From NCBI GenBank assembly GCA_011772205.1, contig WVZY01000011.1, positions 1-64,000 of the forward strand: a stretch of DNA of 64,000 nucleotides, written 5' to 3'. A program made the position numbers and the translations under genes. This document shows, in pieces, positions 25,962 to 35,222 of this stretch; the first letter of the stretch is position 1; each line of letters begins with the position of its first letter. The notes beneath the pieces are model-generated. The model ran no database searches. It was not told where the DNA came from and saw only the letters and a program-made list of their open reading frames with translations. The stretch is from Candidatus Latescibacterota bacterium. GTDB taxonomy: Bacteria > Krumholzibacteriota > Krumholzibacteriia > WVZY01.

Positions 25962-27458
25962 ATGATGAAATTAAGACTAGGTAAATTTCTTCCAGTGGTA
26001 TTGTTTTTGCTTTCTGGATTGATGTATAACCCCACCTTTGCGGATGAGGCCCCCCTCCCGTCCGAGAAGCGCTCGACCGAGCCCGAGATCACACCCTTTG
26101 CAATTGGAAGCGACGGGCATTCGATTTTCGCTAACGTTGCCGCCAAGGTGAGGCCTGCTGTGGTCTTTATAAAGACGGAAAGAAAGATACCGGAACAAGA
26201 GAGGGATGATCGCCTCGAGCGATTCAGACCATTCGAATTTTTCAGGGATCTGATCCCCGATCCTCACCCGCAGATTCAGGGCGGTGGTTCGGGATTCTTT
26301 ATCGATGATGAGGGCCGCATCCTGACGAACTACCATGTGATCAAGGATGCCGAGACAATCACGGTAGTGGTGGGTGAAGGGCCCGATGAAGAGATCTTTG
26401 AAGCCGAAATCGTTGGTTATGATAGTCGCACGGATATCGCGATTATCCAGATAGAGGAGGTTCTGGAACATCCGATCGTCACGCTGGGCGATTCGGACGA
26501 GATGCTCATTGGCGACTGGGTGATGGCGATCGGCACGCCCTTTGGCGAGCTGTCAGGAACTGTAACCGTGGGGATCGTGAGTGCAAAGAGGAGATCGGGA
26601 TTGAACATCATCGGGGGAGAAGCGGATTACCAGGATTATATCCAAACGGATGCCTCGATCAATTTTGGCAACAGCGGCGGTCCGCTGGTGAACCTGCGCG
26701 GCGAGGCGATAGGGATCAACGCGGCGATCAATCCAACCGGGCAGGGGATCGGATTTGCTATTCCTATCAATATGGCCAAACAAATTATGGGGCAACTCAT
26801 TGAAAAGGGGCATGTTGAGTATGGATACCTCGGTATCTATTTTGACGAGCTCAATAAAACGCTGGCTCAGGGCCTGGGTCTGGATATCGAGAGAGGGATT
26901 TTGGTTAATCAAGTTCTCGAAGATACTCCGGCGGAGAGGGCTGGGCTCCAGCATCACGATATCATTATCGAGTTCGATGGAAAGCCTGTAAGGGATGGTC
27001 AGCGGTTTCGACTAATGGTAGGTAACACACCGGTCGGGTCCGAGGTGCCCATCGTCATTATCCGGGACGGAAAGAGAAAAAAATTGAATATCTCGATTGA
27101 AGAAAGACCACCTGATAGAATCCTTTTAGCAACTCCCGAAACGCGGAGGGAAGGATGGCTGGGTCTCCAGGTGGACGATATCAGCTCGCCGGCTGTGAGA
27201 GAGCAATTTAGAGGGACGAAGCGCTCTGAGAAAGGCGTGTACGTCCTGCGTGTCGAGCCTGGGAGCCCTGCAGCAAGAGCCGGCATTGAAGCCGGGGATA
27301 TCATCACGGAAGTATATTCGCACTCAGTGCCGAATTTGGAGAGCTACGTGGAAATCTCGGAGAAGCTCAAGGACAGAGAAGATCCCATCGCCTTCCTCGT
27401 AAAACGAGGTCGGAATTCGATATACATACCGGTGATTCCGGAAAAGAAGAGAAAGTAA
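25962..27458 (+). CDS. HtrA/DegP-type periplasmic serine protease
   Basis: About 498 residues from ATG 25962 or the adjacent ATG 25965. After a signal peptide comes a trypsin-like domain with the catalytic triad in LTNYHVI (His), SRTDIAII (Asp) and FGNSGGPL (Ser). Two PDZ domains follow (about 280-370, with ERGILVNQVLEDTPAERAGL; and about 400-490, with KGVYVLRVEPGSPAARAG). HtrA proteases degrade or refold damaged envelope proteins. The N-terminal RPFEFFRDLIPDPHPQ segment resembles the LA loop region of DegP. A primary-type sigma factor gene follows 50 bases later on the same strand. Confidence 0.95.
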   Translation: MMKLRLGKFLPVVLFLLSGLMYNPTFADEAPLPSEKRSTEPEITPFAIGSDGHSIFANVAAKVRPAVVFIKTERKIPEQERDDRLERFRPFEFFRDLIPDPHPQIQGGGSGFFIDDEGRILTNYHVIKDAETITVVVGEGPDEEIFEAEIVGYDSRTDIAIIQIEEVLEHPIVTLGDSDEMLIGDWVMAIGTPFGELSGTVTVGIVSAKRRSGLNIIGGEADYQDYIQTDASINFGNSGGPLVNLRGEAIGINAAINPTGQGIGFAIPINMAKQIMGQLIEKGHVEYGYLGIYFDELNKTLAQGLGLDIERGILVNQVLEDTPAERAGLQHHDIIIEFDGKPVRDGQRFRLMVGNTPVGSEVPIVIIRDGKRKKLNISIEERPPDRILLATPETRREGWLGLQVDDISSPAVREQFRGTKRSEKGVYVLRVEPGSPAARAGIEAGDIITEVYSHSVPNLESYVEISEKLKDREDPIAFLVKRGRNSIYIPVIPEKKRK

Positions 27459-27512
27459 CAGCCCCACCCTGGAATTGTTCGGAGTAACGGGCTTTAAGGA
27501 AGGATGATCGAA

Positions 27513-28394
27513 ATGTCGGAGAAGGACGAGAGATACGAGAGAGAAGAGCGGGAAAGCTCGAGCAAAACGCGAAGCTTGGATCTCTACCTTCACGAAATCA
27601 ACAAGACACCGCTTCTAACCAGGGAGGAAGAGAAAGTTCTCGCCCGGCGCATCCGTAAAGGTGATAAGGAGGCACTGGATCAGCTCGTAAAAGCCAACCT
27701 GCGCTTCGTCGTGTCGATTGCAAAGCAGTACGCAAACCAAGGTCTTTCCCTCGAAGATTTGATCAATGATGGGAACCTCGGTCTAATCAAGGCGGCCCAC
27801 CGCTTCGACGAGAAGAGGGGATTCAAGTTCATCTCCTACGCGGTGTGGTGGATTCGCCAGGCGATGCTGCAATCGCTCGCCGAGCATTCCCGGATCGTGA
27901 GGCTCCCTCTGAACAGGGCGGGAACGCTTTACCGTATCGGCAAGGTTTCAAGGCAGCTCGACCAGGAGCTGGGCCGGGCGCCCAACGCCGAGGAGATTGC
28001 CAAGCGGTTGAAAATCTCCGAGGATGAAGTCAAAGATACGATGCACATCGCCAACACTCACATATCTCTCGATGATCCTTATTCGAACGATCAAGATGAT
28101 AATGCCCTCGTCGATTACCTCATGGACGATAGCGCCGAGATGCCCGACGAGCAAACATATTCAAACGCACTCGGTGATGATATGGAAAAGGCGTTGAATA
28201 CGCTGTCTGGGAGAGAAAGAGAAATTCTCGTTTTATATTTCGGATTGAACAACGAAGAGCCGCTTACACTCGAAGAGATAGGGAGGAGGCTCAATCTCAC
28301 CCGAGAGCGGATCCGGCAAATCAAAGAGAAAGCCATCATGCGTTTGAGACATTCTTCGCGGGCGAAGTATCTGAGAGGCTACATGGAAAGCTGA
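27513..28394 (+). CDS. RpoD/SigA-family sigma factor lacking region 1.1
   Basis: About 293 residues. AAGGAAGG favours ATG 27513; ATG 27504 is also open. Region 1.2 starts at SLDLYLHEINKTPLLTREEE. Region 2 has KANLRFVVSIAKQYANQGLS, LEDLINDGNLGLIKAAHRFD, GFKFISYAVWWIRQAMLQ and SLAEHSRIVRLPLN. Regions 3 and 4 follow, with LTLEEIGRRLNLTRERIRQI as the -35 helix-turn-helix. All core regions are intact, but the acidic region 1.1 of RpoD is missing. It could be the primary sigma factor of this lineage or a group 2 paralogue. It follows htrA and ends at a strong terminator. Confidence 0.93.
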   Translation: MSEKDERYEREERESSSKTRSLDLYLHEINKTPLLTREEEKVLARRIRKGDKEALDQLVKANLRFVVSIAKQYANQGLSLEDLINDGNLGLIKAAHRFDEKRGFKFISYAVWWIRQAMLQSLAEHSRIVRLPLNRAGTLYRIGKVSRQLDQELGRAPNAEEIAKRLKISEDEVKDTMHIANTHISLDDPYSNDQDDNALVDYLMDDSAEMPDEQTYSNALGDDMEKALNTLSGREREILVLYFGLNNEEPLTLEEIGRRLNLTRERIRQIKEKAIMRLRHSSRAKYLRGYMES

Positions 28395-28430
28395 ATCAGG
28401 CCCCATGGCTTATAAAGTCCTTTTCTCAGG

Positions 28431-28462
28431 AAATGCCGCTGCCTTCCGGCAGCGGCATTTTT
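28431..28462 (+). terminator. Terminator of the htrA-sigma operon
   Basis: AAATGCCGCTGCC pairs perfectly with GGCAGCGGCATTT round TTCC, with a TTTTT run. The A-tract on the 5' side makes it usable in both directions. Confidence 0.93.
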
Positions 28463-28511
28463 ACGTGCGCGGGGGCTTATGCTGGTATGGGAATTGCTGA
28501 AATATTCTTTC

Positions 28512-28540
28512 TTGACAGCCGGGATGGATTTCTCTAGCCT
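28512..28540 (+). promoter_or_regulatory. Sigma-70 promoter of the M23 peptidase gene
   Basis: TTGACA and TAGCCT are 17 bases apart, about 35 bases before ATG 28576. Confidence 0.65.
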
Positions 28541-28575
28541 ACCTGGGTTTTTAGAGTTTGCGATGAGCTACCAAC

Positions 28576-29508
28576 ATGAAAAGACGTTACTTTACATTTC
28601 TTTACGTGCCCGATGAGAACAAGGCTCCCAAACACCTCAGGGTTTCCCGGGCTTTGGTGTACGGTCTTGCGATGTGCCTGGCGGTAGTCATTGGGATCAG
28701 CACCTGGGCCGTTCTCAGATACGGCGACAAGCTGCATGAGACTTATCGGTTGTCCTACCTCGAAAAGGAGAACGCCGTTCTCAAGGGCAAGGTTGATCAG
28801 TACACGCATGATCTGGAGAAACTGCAAAGACAGGTCGCCCAAAATTTTGACTTTCAGAAGAAAGCCCGGTTGCTTGCAGGCCTCGATGAAATAGATGAGG
28901 ATATTGCCGAAGTCGGTGTCGGCGGTCCCTCGTTTACATATGTCAAGTCGCTCTCGATACTCGATGACGAAACGCGTGAGAAGATCGAGGCTATTGGCGG
29001 GGACCTCGGCAAGCTGCTACGCCAGGCGAAACTTCAAGGAGAAAGCTACTGGACGATTCTCGACACCCTTTCGAAAACAAAGGACCTCCGCGACGCCACT
29101 CCCACTATAAGACCGGTTAAACATGGATTCGTATCGAGCCGTTTCGGCAGGAGGATGGATCCGTTTACTGGGCGGCTCACCTTCCATCGTGGAGTGGACT
29201 ATTCGGTTCGTAAGGGCGCTCCGATATTTTCCACCGCCGACGGTGTGGTGGTGTATACCGGCAAGTGGTCTCGATTCGGACAGATTGTCGAGATTTCTCA
29301 CGGTCACGGTTTCGTTTCGCGGTACGCCCATGTATCGAAGATATTTGTGAAGAAGGGCCAGCGGGTAAAGAGGGGCGATATCATCGCCAGGGTCGGCCAG
29401 ACCGGGAAGGCCACCGCCGCCCATCTCCATTACGAGGTGCTGAAGGACGGTTCCCACAAAAATCCCTTCGTCTTCATGCTATCAGATGAGCAAATTGCCC
29501 GCTACTGA
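28576..29508 (+). CDS. Membrane-anchored M23 (LytM-type) peptidoglycan endopeptidase
   Basis: 310 residues. A transmembrane anchor (about 29-48) is followed by a coiled coil (about 55-95), a linker and an M23 domain (about 180-300). The zinc motifs are HRGVDYS (H-x3-D) and HLHYEV (HxH), with GHGFVSRYAHVS between them. M23 enzymes hydrolyse peptide cross-links of peptidoglycan, or act as activators of amidases. An amidase gene follows 165 bases later, so the pair may cooperate in cell separation or remodelling. The anchor-coiled coil-LytM layout is the one seen in MepM/EnvC-type proteins. Confidence 0.93.
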   Translation: MKRRYFTFLYVPDENKAPKHLRVSRALVYGLAMCLAVVIGISTWAVLRYGDKLHETYRLSYLEKENAVLKGKVDQYTHDLEKLQRQVAQNFDFQKKARLLAGLDEIDEDIAEVGVGGPSFTYVKSLSILDDETREKIEAIGGDLGKLLRQAKLQGESYWTILDTLSKTKDLRDATPTIRPVKHGFVSSRFGRRMDPFTGRLTFHRGVDYSVRKGAPIFSTADGVVVYTGKWSRFGQIVEISHGHGFVSRYAHVSKIFVKKGQRVKRGDIIARVGQTGKATAAHLHYEVLKDGSHKNPFVFMLSDEQIARY

Positions 29509-29673
29509 GCAAGATAGCCCCTCCTCAATTTTCCTTGCCAAGATTTTTCGCTCTGGTCTATGTTGAACATCTACCGGTCTGCCGAATCGAGCTGAAATGC
29601 ATGGGCGGCAGGCGGCTACGCTATTGTGCGGTGGGCAGAAGATTCCGGTTTTGTTACCGAGGGGAACCGAGAT

Positions 29674-31005
29674 ATGGTGCAACTCTTTGGGAATCGCCTT
29701 CTTATCATCCTTTTCTTGAGCGTGTTCCTCCTAACCTTGCTATCCGAATCGGGTTCCGCATCCTCCACTGTTCTTAACATCCGCTACTCCGTCCAATCGG
29801 ACCACACCCGCATCGTCCTCGATCTCACGACGCAAACATCGTATCAGATCGTCAAGTTCAAGAAGCCCAATCGCATAGCGATCAATCTGAAGCGGGTGAA
29901 AGTGAGCGATCGCATTCGCCCCCCACGGATCGCAAACGGAGTGGTCCAGAGGGTGCGCGTGAACCGGCTCTCTTGGGGATCCCAAATTGTCCTCGATCTC
30001 CGAGAAAAAGCCGATTGGAAACATTTCGCGCTCGCAAAAGCAAAAGGGCGACCGAATCGCATCGTGGTGGATGTGTATCCGGTGAGTCGGCCGGCCCAAA
30101 CCAGCTTGCGCGTTCCCGTGGTTATAGGGGGCAGTACCGCTAAAGGTCGACCGGCCGCGAGAGAGTACATCGTCGTGATCGATCCTGGACATGGCGGGAT
30201 GGATCCCGGAACGCGGGGAAAATACGGTCTCATCGAAAAGCACCTCGTCCTCGATATTTCGAAACGAGTGGCGAAAGAGATCAACAATCACAAGGGAATC
30301 AAAGCGGTGCTTACGCGAACGAGAGATGTTTTTATCGAGCCCTCGAGCCGCCCAAAGATTGCCCAACGCAAAGGGGCGGATATCTTTATGAGCATCCACG
30401 CAAACAGCGCGCCGAACCGAAGAGCCCGGGGAACAGAGGTATGGTTTCTCTCTCCGGCAGGAGCATCGGTCGAAGCCTCGAAGCTCATGTCCAATAAGAA
30501 GCAGGCGGCGTCCGAGCTCGGTCTGCAAGCCAAGCCAAGTGATGAAATCCTATCGCTTGTTTTGGACGTCAACCAGAAGGCCATGATGCAGAGGAGCTCG
30601 CTCCTTGCAGAAGAGATCCTCAACGCAATGCGGAGAAAAGGATTTCCTCCTTCCCGAGGTATGAAACAAAAGGCATTGGCTGTTGTAAAAAAAATGATCC
30701 CCTCCGTGCTCATAGAGACCGGCTTCATAGGCAATTCCAGCGATGCAAAGTTCTTGAAGAGCGAAAAGGGTCGGGACATGATGGCAAAAGCGATCGCTAC
30801 GGGCGTCGTATCCTATCTCAAACGATACCCACCCCCTTCCTCCGGCAAGTCGGAAGTGATCGTTCATAAAGTGAAGAAGGGCGAAACCCTCTGGAGGATC
30901 TCGAAACTGTACGGCAGCAGCGTGGGAAGCATTCAAAAAGCAAACGGCCTGGGACGGTCGACGGTTCTCCGGGTGGGGCAGGAACTTCTTATCTTGAGCC
31001 GATAA
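29674..31005 (+). CDS. N-acetylmuramoyl-L-alanine amidase (AMIN-Amidase_3-LysM)
   Basis: About 443 residues from ATG 29674 with GAGGGG nine bases upstream. A signal peptide precedes an AMIN domain (about 30-140; LNIRYSVQSDHTRIVLDL, NRIAINLKRVKV) that targets septa or the wall. The amidase domain (about 165-395) starts VVIDPGHGGMDPG and includes FMSIHANSAPN and the catalytic Glu in VLIETGFI. A LysM domain (about 398-443) binds glycan. It cleaves the lactyl-L-Ala bond of peptidoglycan in the periplasm. The stop overlaps the YbbR start by one base (TAATG). Confidence 0.95.
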   Translation: MVQLFGNRLLIILFLSVFLLTLLSESGSASSTVLNIRYSVQSDHTRIVLDLTTQTSYQIVKFKKPNRIAINLKRVKVSDRIRPPRIANGVVQRVRVNRLSWGSQIVLDLREKADWKHFALAKAKGRPNRIVVDVYPVSRPAQTSLRVPVVIGGSTAKGRPAAREYIVVIDPGHGGMDPGTRGKYGLIEKHLVLDISKRVAKEINNHKGIKAVLTRTRDVFIEPSSRPKIAQRKGADIFMSIHANSAPNRRARGTEVWFLSPAGASVEASKLMSNKKQAASELGLQAKPSDEILSLVLDVNQKAMMQRSSLLAEEILNAMRRKGFPPSRGMKQKALAVVKKMIPSVLIETGFIGNSSDAKFLKSEKGRDMMAKAIATGVVSYLKRYPPPSSGKSEVIVHKVKKGETLWRISKLYGSSVGSIQKANGLGRSTVLRVGQELLILSR

Positions 31006-31958
31006 TGAGCTTGAACTTCAAACGCGCTTTCACTGAAAACATAGCAGCGAAACTGGTCGCGCTCTTTGTTGCGTTGTTCATTTGGTTCAGCGCCAGCGGC
31101 CAGCAGCAGGCCTCCCGTTTTTTTGTCGCCCCAGTGAAGCTGGTCAACACACCGGATTCACTGGTCATCGTTGGCGCATACCCCGAGGAAGCGGAGATCA
31201 CGATATCGGGCACCAAACGCGAACTGCTGTACTTGAGTTTTCGTCGGATCGAAATAGTGGTGAATCTTGCTGCGGCCACTCCTGGACGTTTCCGACAGCG
31301 TTTGTCCGCTTCGAACGTCGTCGTTCGGGGTGGTCTGGATCCCAGGAATGTGCAGATCATCACGCCGTCCTCGATTGATCTCTTTTTCGAGCGCCTGAGC
31401 ACGAAGAGCGTCCCCGTGGATCTCACGGTCATCGGCAGCGTACCGACGGGATACGTGCTCGCAGAAAGCCCAAAGATAGAGCCAACTGTAATTACGATAA
31501 AAGGAGCAGCTACCGCTGTTGCCCGTCAAAAGAGCATTCCCACCAAACCGCTGGATCTTGGAAGAGTCAGAGAATCGTTCGAACGGGAAATCGAGATCGA
31601 CTATGACGGGACGGTATTTCGCTGCGAACCGGATCGGGTGACTGTATCGATAACGGTGAGCGAGCTAGGCGAGCGAGTGCTGCCCAACATTCCTCCCACG
31701 GTTCTTTTCGATGCGGAACAGTACGTGGCAGAAGTCTACCCCAGTGCGGTCTCGCTGACGCTGGCAGGGCTCAAAACCGTGTTGGACACACTTTCCTCAG
31801 GCGATGTATCCATCTTACTCGATGTCAGTGATAAACCTCCGGGACGCTACACTCTCGTTCCCGATGTGATCGTTCCAAAAGGAATCGGTAGTTATTCTCT
31901 GAGCGAAGACAGCATCACCGTCATCGTTCGCAAGGGAACGGCGCGAGGAAACCAATAA
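31005..31958 (+). CDS. YbbR-domain membrane protein (CdaR-like)
   Basis: 317 residues. One N-terminal transmembrane helix (AAKLVALFVALFIWF) is followed by about three extracytoplasmic YbbR repeats, seen by the recurring KSVPVDLTVIGSVPTGYVL / IEPTVITIKGAATAV / RVTVSITVSE pattern. In Firmicutes CdaR regulates the diadenylate cyclase CdaA beside it; here no cyclase is adjacent, while a PgpH-type c-di-AMP phosphodiesterase lies at 39.5 kb. The gene is translationally coupled to the amidase. A wall-linked role is therefore as plausible as c-di-AMP control. Confidence 0.85.
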   Translation: MSLNFKRAFTENIAAKLVALFVALFIWFSASGQQQASRFFVAPVKLVNTPDSLVIVGAYPEEAEITISGTKRELLYLSFRRIEIVVNLAAATPGRFRQRLSASNVVVRGGLDPRNVQIITPSSIDLFFERLSTKSVPVDLTVIGSVPTGYVLAESPKIEPTVITIKGAATAVARQKSIPTKPLDLGRVRESFEREIEIDYDGTVFRCEPDRVTVSITVSELGERVLPNIPPTVLFDAEQYVAEVYPSAVSLTLAGLKTVLDTLSSGDVSILLDVSDKPPGRYTLVPDVIVPKGIGSYSLSEDSITVIVRKGTARGNQ

Positions 31959-31977
31959 GAACATTCCGGCCCGCGCG

Positions 31978-32898
31978 ATGAAAAACAAAGCAAATCTCAT
32001 CGATTACAACATTCTCTCGTCCTACATGGGTAAGTTCCTCACCCTGATTGTAACCCTACTCGTTTTGGGCATTACCATCAGCGCATTGATCGGCGGCGGC
32101 AGAGATGCAAGCGGCGAGGTTTTGACAATCGGCATAGCGTTGGAGGAACCGCTTGAGCAGGCTATAAGCAGGTACGAGCATTTGAGTAACCTCATCGGTT
32201 CGCAGACAAGGCAGGCCGTTGAGGTGGTTCCATATTCGAGCCCTCGTGAGACCCCAGATCTGTACATTGTTTCTCTCAACAAATATCTGGAGATCCACAA
32301 GGCAGTTGATCTCGTGCCGCTCTTCAGCGTTTCAGATTCGCGATTGGACAGAGATGCTGCGATCATCATCACGGCCGATCCTCCTGGTGAGATCGATTAT
32401 GGAAGTATTCCTGCTTCCCGAGTGGCCTTCACTGATTCAATATCCTTGAACGGATTTTTGGTTCAACTCGAGATGCTCGAGAGCGGGGGGTTCCGTGTGC
32501 CGGATCGTTTGGGGGGACTTTGCTTCGAGGGTTCCGCGATGCATTCTGCACGCGTGATCTTCGGTGTTCAGTGGGGTACCTATACGCTCGGTGCCTGCCT
32601 GATGAGCGACCTGCTGTTCTTCATTGGCAGGGGACTCTTGAACTGGAGCGAGATCCGTGTAGTTGCCAGAGCCGAGGCGCTTCCGGAAACCATCATCGCC
32701 GTGCCCCGGGAAAAGGTCGAATATTTCACCCCGGTGCTCGAGGCGGTCAACGGGATTCTCGCGTCCGATAATCCCCCGTTTCGAGAGGAACCAGCGGTGG
32801 TGACAATGCCGGCAGGTGTGGAGCGTCTCGCTCCGGTAGACGATACTCAGATAGAACGAGCCAGGGAGCTGGTGGTTCGTGCGGCCGCGCGATTTTGA
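31978..32898 (+). CDS. PhnD-like periplasmic binding protein, membrane-anchored
   Basis: 306 residues. An N-terminal hydrophobic segment (about 18-38, FLTLIVTLLVLGITISALIG) has no clear cleavage site or lipobox. A type 2 periplasmic-binding fold follows, with LTIGIALEEPLEQAISRYEH and QAVEVVPYSSPRE, resembling phosphonate/phosphate (PhnD) binding subunits. No ABC permease or ATPase gene lies nearby, so it may be a sensor or an orphan binding protein rather than a transporter part. It follows the YbbR gene by 19 bases. The ribosome site is weak and ATG 32026 is an alternative start. Confidence 0.65.
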   Translation: MKNKANLIDYNILSSYMGKFLTLIVTLLVLGITISALIGGGRDASGEVLTIGIALEEPLEQAISRYEHLSNLIGSQTRQAVEVVPYSSPRETPDLYIVSLNKYLEIHKAVDLVPLFSVSDSRLDRDAAIIITADPPGEIDYGSIPASRVAFTDSISLNGFLVQLEMLESGGFRVPDRLGGLCFEGSAMHSARVIFGVQWGTYTLGACLMSDLLFFIGRGLLNWSEIRVVARAEALPETIIAVPREKVEYFTPVLEAVNGILASDNPPFREEPAVVTMPAGVERLAPVDDTQIERARELVVRAAARF

Positions 32899-32916
32899 TA
32901 TTTCCGCGAGTTGGCC

Positions 32917-32945
32917 TTGACATGCACGCTTTTTGAAAATACTTT
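32917..32945 (+). promoter_or_regulatory. Sigma-70 promoter of the EIIA-Ntr gene
   Basis: TTGACA and TACTTT are 17 bases apart, about 40 bases before ATG 32986. The nominal start at 32911 lies upstream of this promoter and was rejected. Confidence 0.65.
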
Positions 32946-32985
32946 CGAGAATTATCGCATAAGCAGGGAGAATACAGGGGTGTTG

Positions 32986-33444
32986 ATGAGATTATCAGAT
33001 CTGTTCAGCGACGAAAACATCGAGCTCGATTTCCCGCCGGCGGAGAAGGAAAAACTCCTCGAAGAAATCATCAAGGATCTCGATTCGAAGGCACTGATCA
33101 AGGACTATGATCTAACCCTTCAGCACGTGATCGAACGCGAAAAAGTGATGAGCACAGGGATCGGGAACGGAGTTGCGATCCCTCATGCCTATTCGGACGG
33201 GGTCAATCAGCTGGTGGCGGGCTTTTTCCGGACGAGCCACGGAGTAGATTTCAGCGCGGTCGACGGAAAGGCGGTTGACCTTATTTTCATCATCCTCGGT
33301 CCGAAGGAGAACAGGCGGGACCACATCAAGATTCTAGCCAAGATTTCCCGTCTGCTCCACCACGAGGAATTCCGAGAAGGTCTGAGAAAAGCTCCTACTC
33401 CCAAAGCGGTCTTCGATGTTTTCAAGCGCTTTGGCGACCGGTAA
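32986..33444 (+). CDS. ptsN: PTS IIA / EIIA-Ntr family protein
   Basis: 152 residues from ATG 32986. The fructose/mannitol-type IIA fold is clear, with the phospho-acceptor His67 in GIGNGVAIPHA. EIIA-Ntr proteins take phosphate from a PTS chain and regulate potassium transport and stress or nitrogen responses instead of carrying sugar. No sugar-specific IIB or IIC is nearby, which favours the regulatory type, and sigma-54 activators occur in this genome. The short length equals E. coli PtsN. Confidence 0.85.
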   Translation: MRLSDLFSDENIELDFPPAEKEKLLEEIIKDLDSKALIKDYDLTLQHVIEREKVMSTGIGNGVAIPHAYSDGVNQLVAGFFRTSHGVDFSAVDGKAVDLIFIILGPKENRRDHIKILAKISRLLHHEEFREGLRKAPTPKAVFDVFKRFGDR

Positions 33445-33534
33445 CCGACCTTCATTGTTCCCATCAACCCCAAACTGGCGATACTCTTGTGATCCCAGTT
33501 CGATGCTTCTGCAGAAAGCACACGGTGAGACTTT

Positions 33535-33954
33535 ATGATGAATAGCCGGTTCAGAATACTTGCCTTGATTCTCTATTTGGCCTTGATCTTTTTCATTTCA
33601 TCGAGACCTCATCTACGACCTCCAGGCCCGGAATTCAAACTCAAAGACAAGCTGGCCCACCTCAGTGAATATTTTATTCTCGGTGCGCTGCTTTTCGAAG
33701 GATTTGGGCGGGGAGTGAGCCGGTCGAAGTTCGGCACCTTTATTTTTCTTTTCGCGGTAGGGACGAGCATTGGGGCTTTGGATGAAATATTTCAGAGTTA
33801 TATACCGGGCAGGGAAATGAGTGCCCACGACTGGCTTTTCGACGCAGTTGGGGTCGGTTTGGGTTCGGGTGTCTTTGTGCATTTTGGATTGAGAAAGAGA
33901 ATTGCGATGAGAAACCGGTCACTGCCGCGCTCTGAAGGGGGTGCGGAGCCTTGA
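33535..33954 (+). CDS. VanZ-family membrane protein
   Basis: 139 residues with three to four hydrophobic helices. Family marks are KLAHLSEYFILGALLFEG, DEIFQSYIPGREMSAHDW and LFDAVGVGLGS. VanZ-like proteins are small membrane proteins of uncertain function, some linked to teicoplanin resistance. The C-terminal tail is basic and ends overlapping the hisS TTG start by three bases. Confidence 0.85.
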   Translation: MMNSRFRILALILYLALIFFISSRPHLRPPGPEFKLKDKLAHLSEYFILGALLFEGFGRGVSRSKFGTFIFLFAVGTSIGALDEIFQSYIPGREMSAHDWLFDAVGVGLGSGVFVHFGLRKRIAMRNRSLPRSEGGAEP

Positions 33955-35222
33955 AATATAAGCGCCCAAGGGGCACGCAGGATATTGTTCCTCCGGCGGT
34001 TCATATCTGGCGGGAAGTGGAAGAGGCGTTCAAGAGGACGTTCGAAAAGCACTGTTATGAGCAGATACGAACGCCGATATTCGAGTCGACGGAATTGTTC
34101 GAGAGAGCTGTCGGCGAGCAGACGGACATCATCTCCAAGGAGATGTATACGTTTACCGATCGGGGTGGCAGGAGCCTGACACTGAGGCCCGAAAACACCG
34201 CCTCCGTGATTCGTGCTTACCTTGAAAGCGGAATGCACCGGCGGGGTGGCATCGTCCGGCTGTATTATATCGGCCCGATGTTTCGTTACGATCGCCCGCA
34301 GGCAGGTCGCTACCGGCAGTTCCATCAGGTTGGATTGGAGGCGATCGGCGGAGCGAGCCCGGCGATCGATGTGGAAGTGATCGAGACCTTCATGATCACC
34401 TTGGAAGAGCTCGGCTTCAGGGGATTGATGCTAAAGCTTAATTCAGTCGGCTGTCGGACGTGCCGGGGCCCTTATCGGAAACTTTTGCTGAAGGCTCTCG
34501 ATGGTGTCCGGGAAGTTCTGTGTTCGGACTGTGAAGATCGGGCTTTCAAAAATCCACTGCGGGTTTTTGATTGCAAGCGGTGCGAAGGGGTAAAGGAAAA
34601 ATTGCCGACAATTCTTGCGAACTTGTGCAAGGACTGCCGGGCGCACTACGATGCAGTGAAAGCGGCGCTCGAGGCGCTTGGCCGGTCTTTCGAGGAAGAT
34701 CCGTATCTCGTGCGTGGATTGGATTATTACACGCGAACGGCGTTCGAAGTGATCCATGGCGATCTCGGCGCTCAGAACGCGCTTTGCGGCGGGGGAAGGT
34801 ACGATGATCTCGTCGAACAATGCGGGGGACCGCCAACGCCGGCCATAGGCTACAGCGCGGGGCTGGAGCGGATTATCAGCGTGCTGCCTAAAGACAGCCC
34901 GGTGCTCCGGGAGGCGGGAGTTCCCCCGGACATTTACGTGGCTTGCGTTGACGAAGGGGGGATGTCCAGGGCATTGAAGATTGCGAGCCTTCTCCGAAGT
35001 GTCGCGGCGGTCGAGGCTGATTTCTCCATGCGGTCGCTGAAAACGCAGCTTCGCAGCGCTGAAAAGAGTGGGGCCAAGATTGCCGCAATCGTCGACAGCA
35101 GCTCTCGGGATGAGATTTTGTGGAAGAACCTCGCCGAAAGGAAGCAGGTGGGCGTTCCGGACGGAGATATCCTCGATTTTGCAAAGCGGACGCTGGCTGC
35201 GAGTAAGGAAGACGGAGCTTGA
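33951..35222 (+). CDS. hisS: Histidyl-tRNA synthetase
   Basis: Charges tRNA-His. The 423-residue class II enzyme opens with PRGTQDIVPPAV. It has motif 2 in FRYDRPQAGRYRQFHQVG and the histidine-specific blocks GLDYYTRTAFEVIH and GGGRYDDLVEQCGGP with GYSAGLERI (motif 3). The C-terminal anticodon-binding domain starts about residue 325 (DIYVACVDEGG). The insertion domain contains four CxxC pairs (CRTC, CSDC, CKRC, CKDC), which could bind zinc. The start is TTG 33951, overlapping the VanZ stop, and the stop overlaps the aspS TTG. Confidence 0.96.
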   Translation: MKYKRPRGTQDIVPPAVHIWREVEEAFKRTFEKHCYEQIRTPIFESTELFERAVGEQTDIISKEMYTFTDRGGRSLTLRPENTASVIRAYLESGMHRRGGIVRLYYIGPMFRYDRPQAGRYRQFHQVGLEAIGGASPAIDVEVIETFMITLEELGFRGLMLKLNSVGCRTCRGPYRKLLLKALDGVREVLCSDCEDRAFKNPLRVFDCKRCEGVKEKLPTILANLCKDCRAHYDAVKAALEALGRSFEEDPYLVRGLDYYTRTAFEVIHGDLGAQNALCGGGRYDDLVEQCGGPPTPAIGYSAGLERIISVLPKDSPVLREAGVPPDIYVACVDEGGMSRALKIASLLRSVAAVEADFSMRSLKTQLRSAEKSGAKIAAIVDSSSRDEILWKNLAERKQVGVPDGDILDFAKRTLAASKEDGA

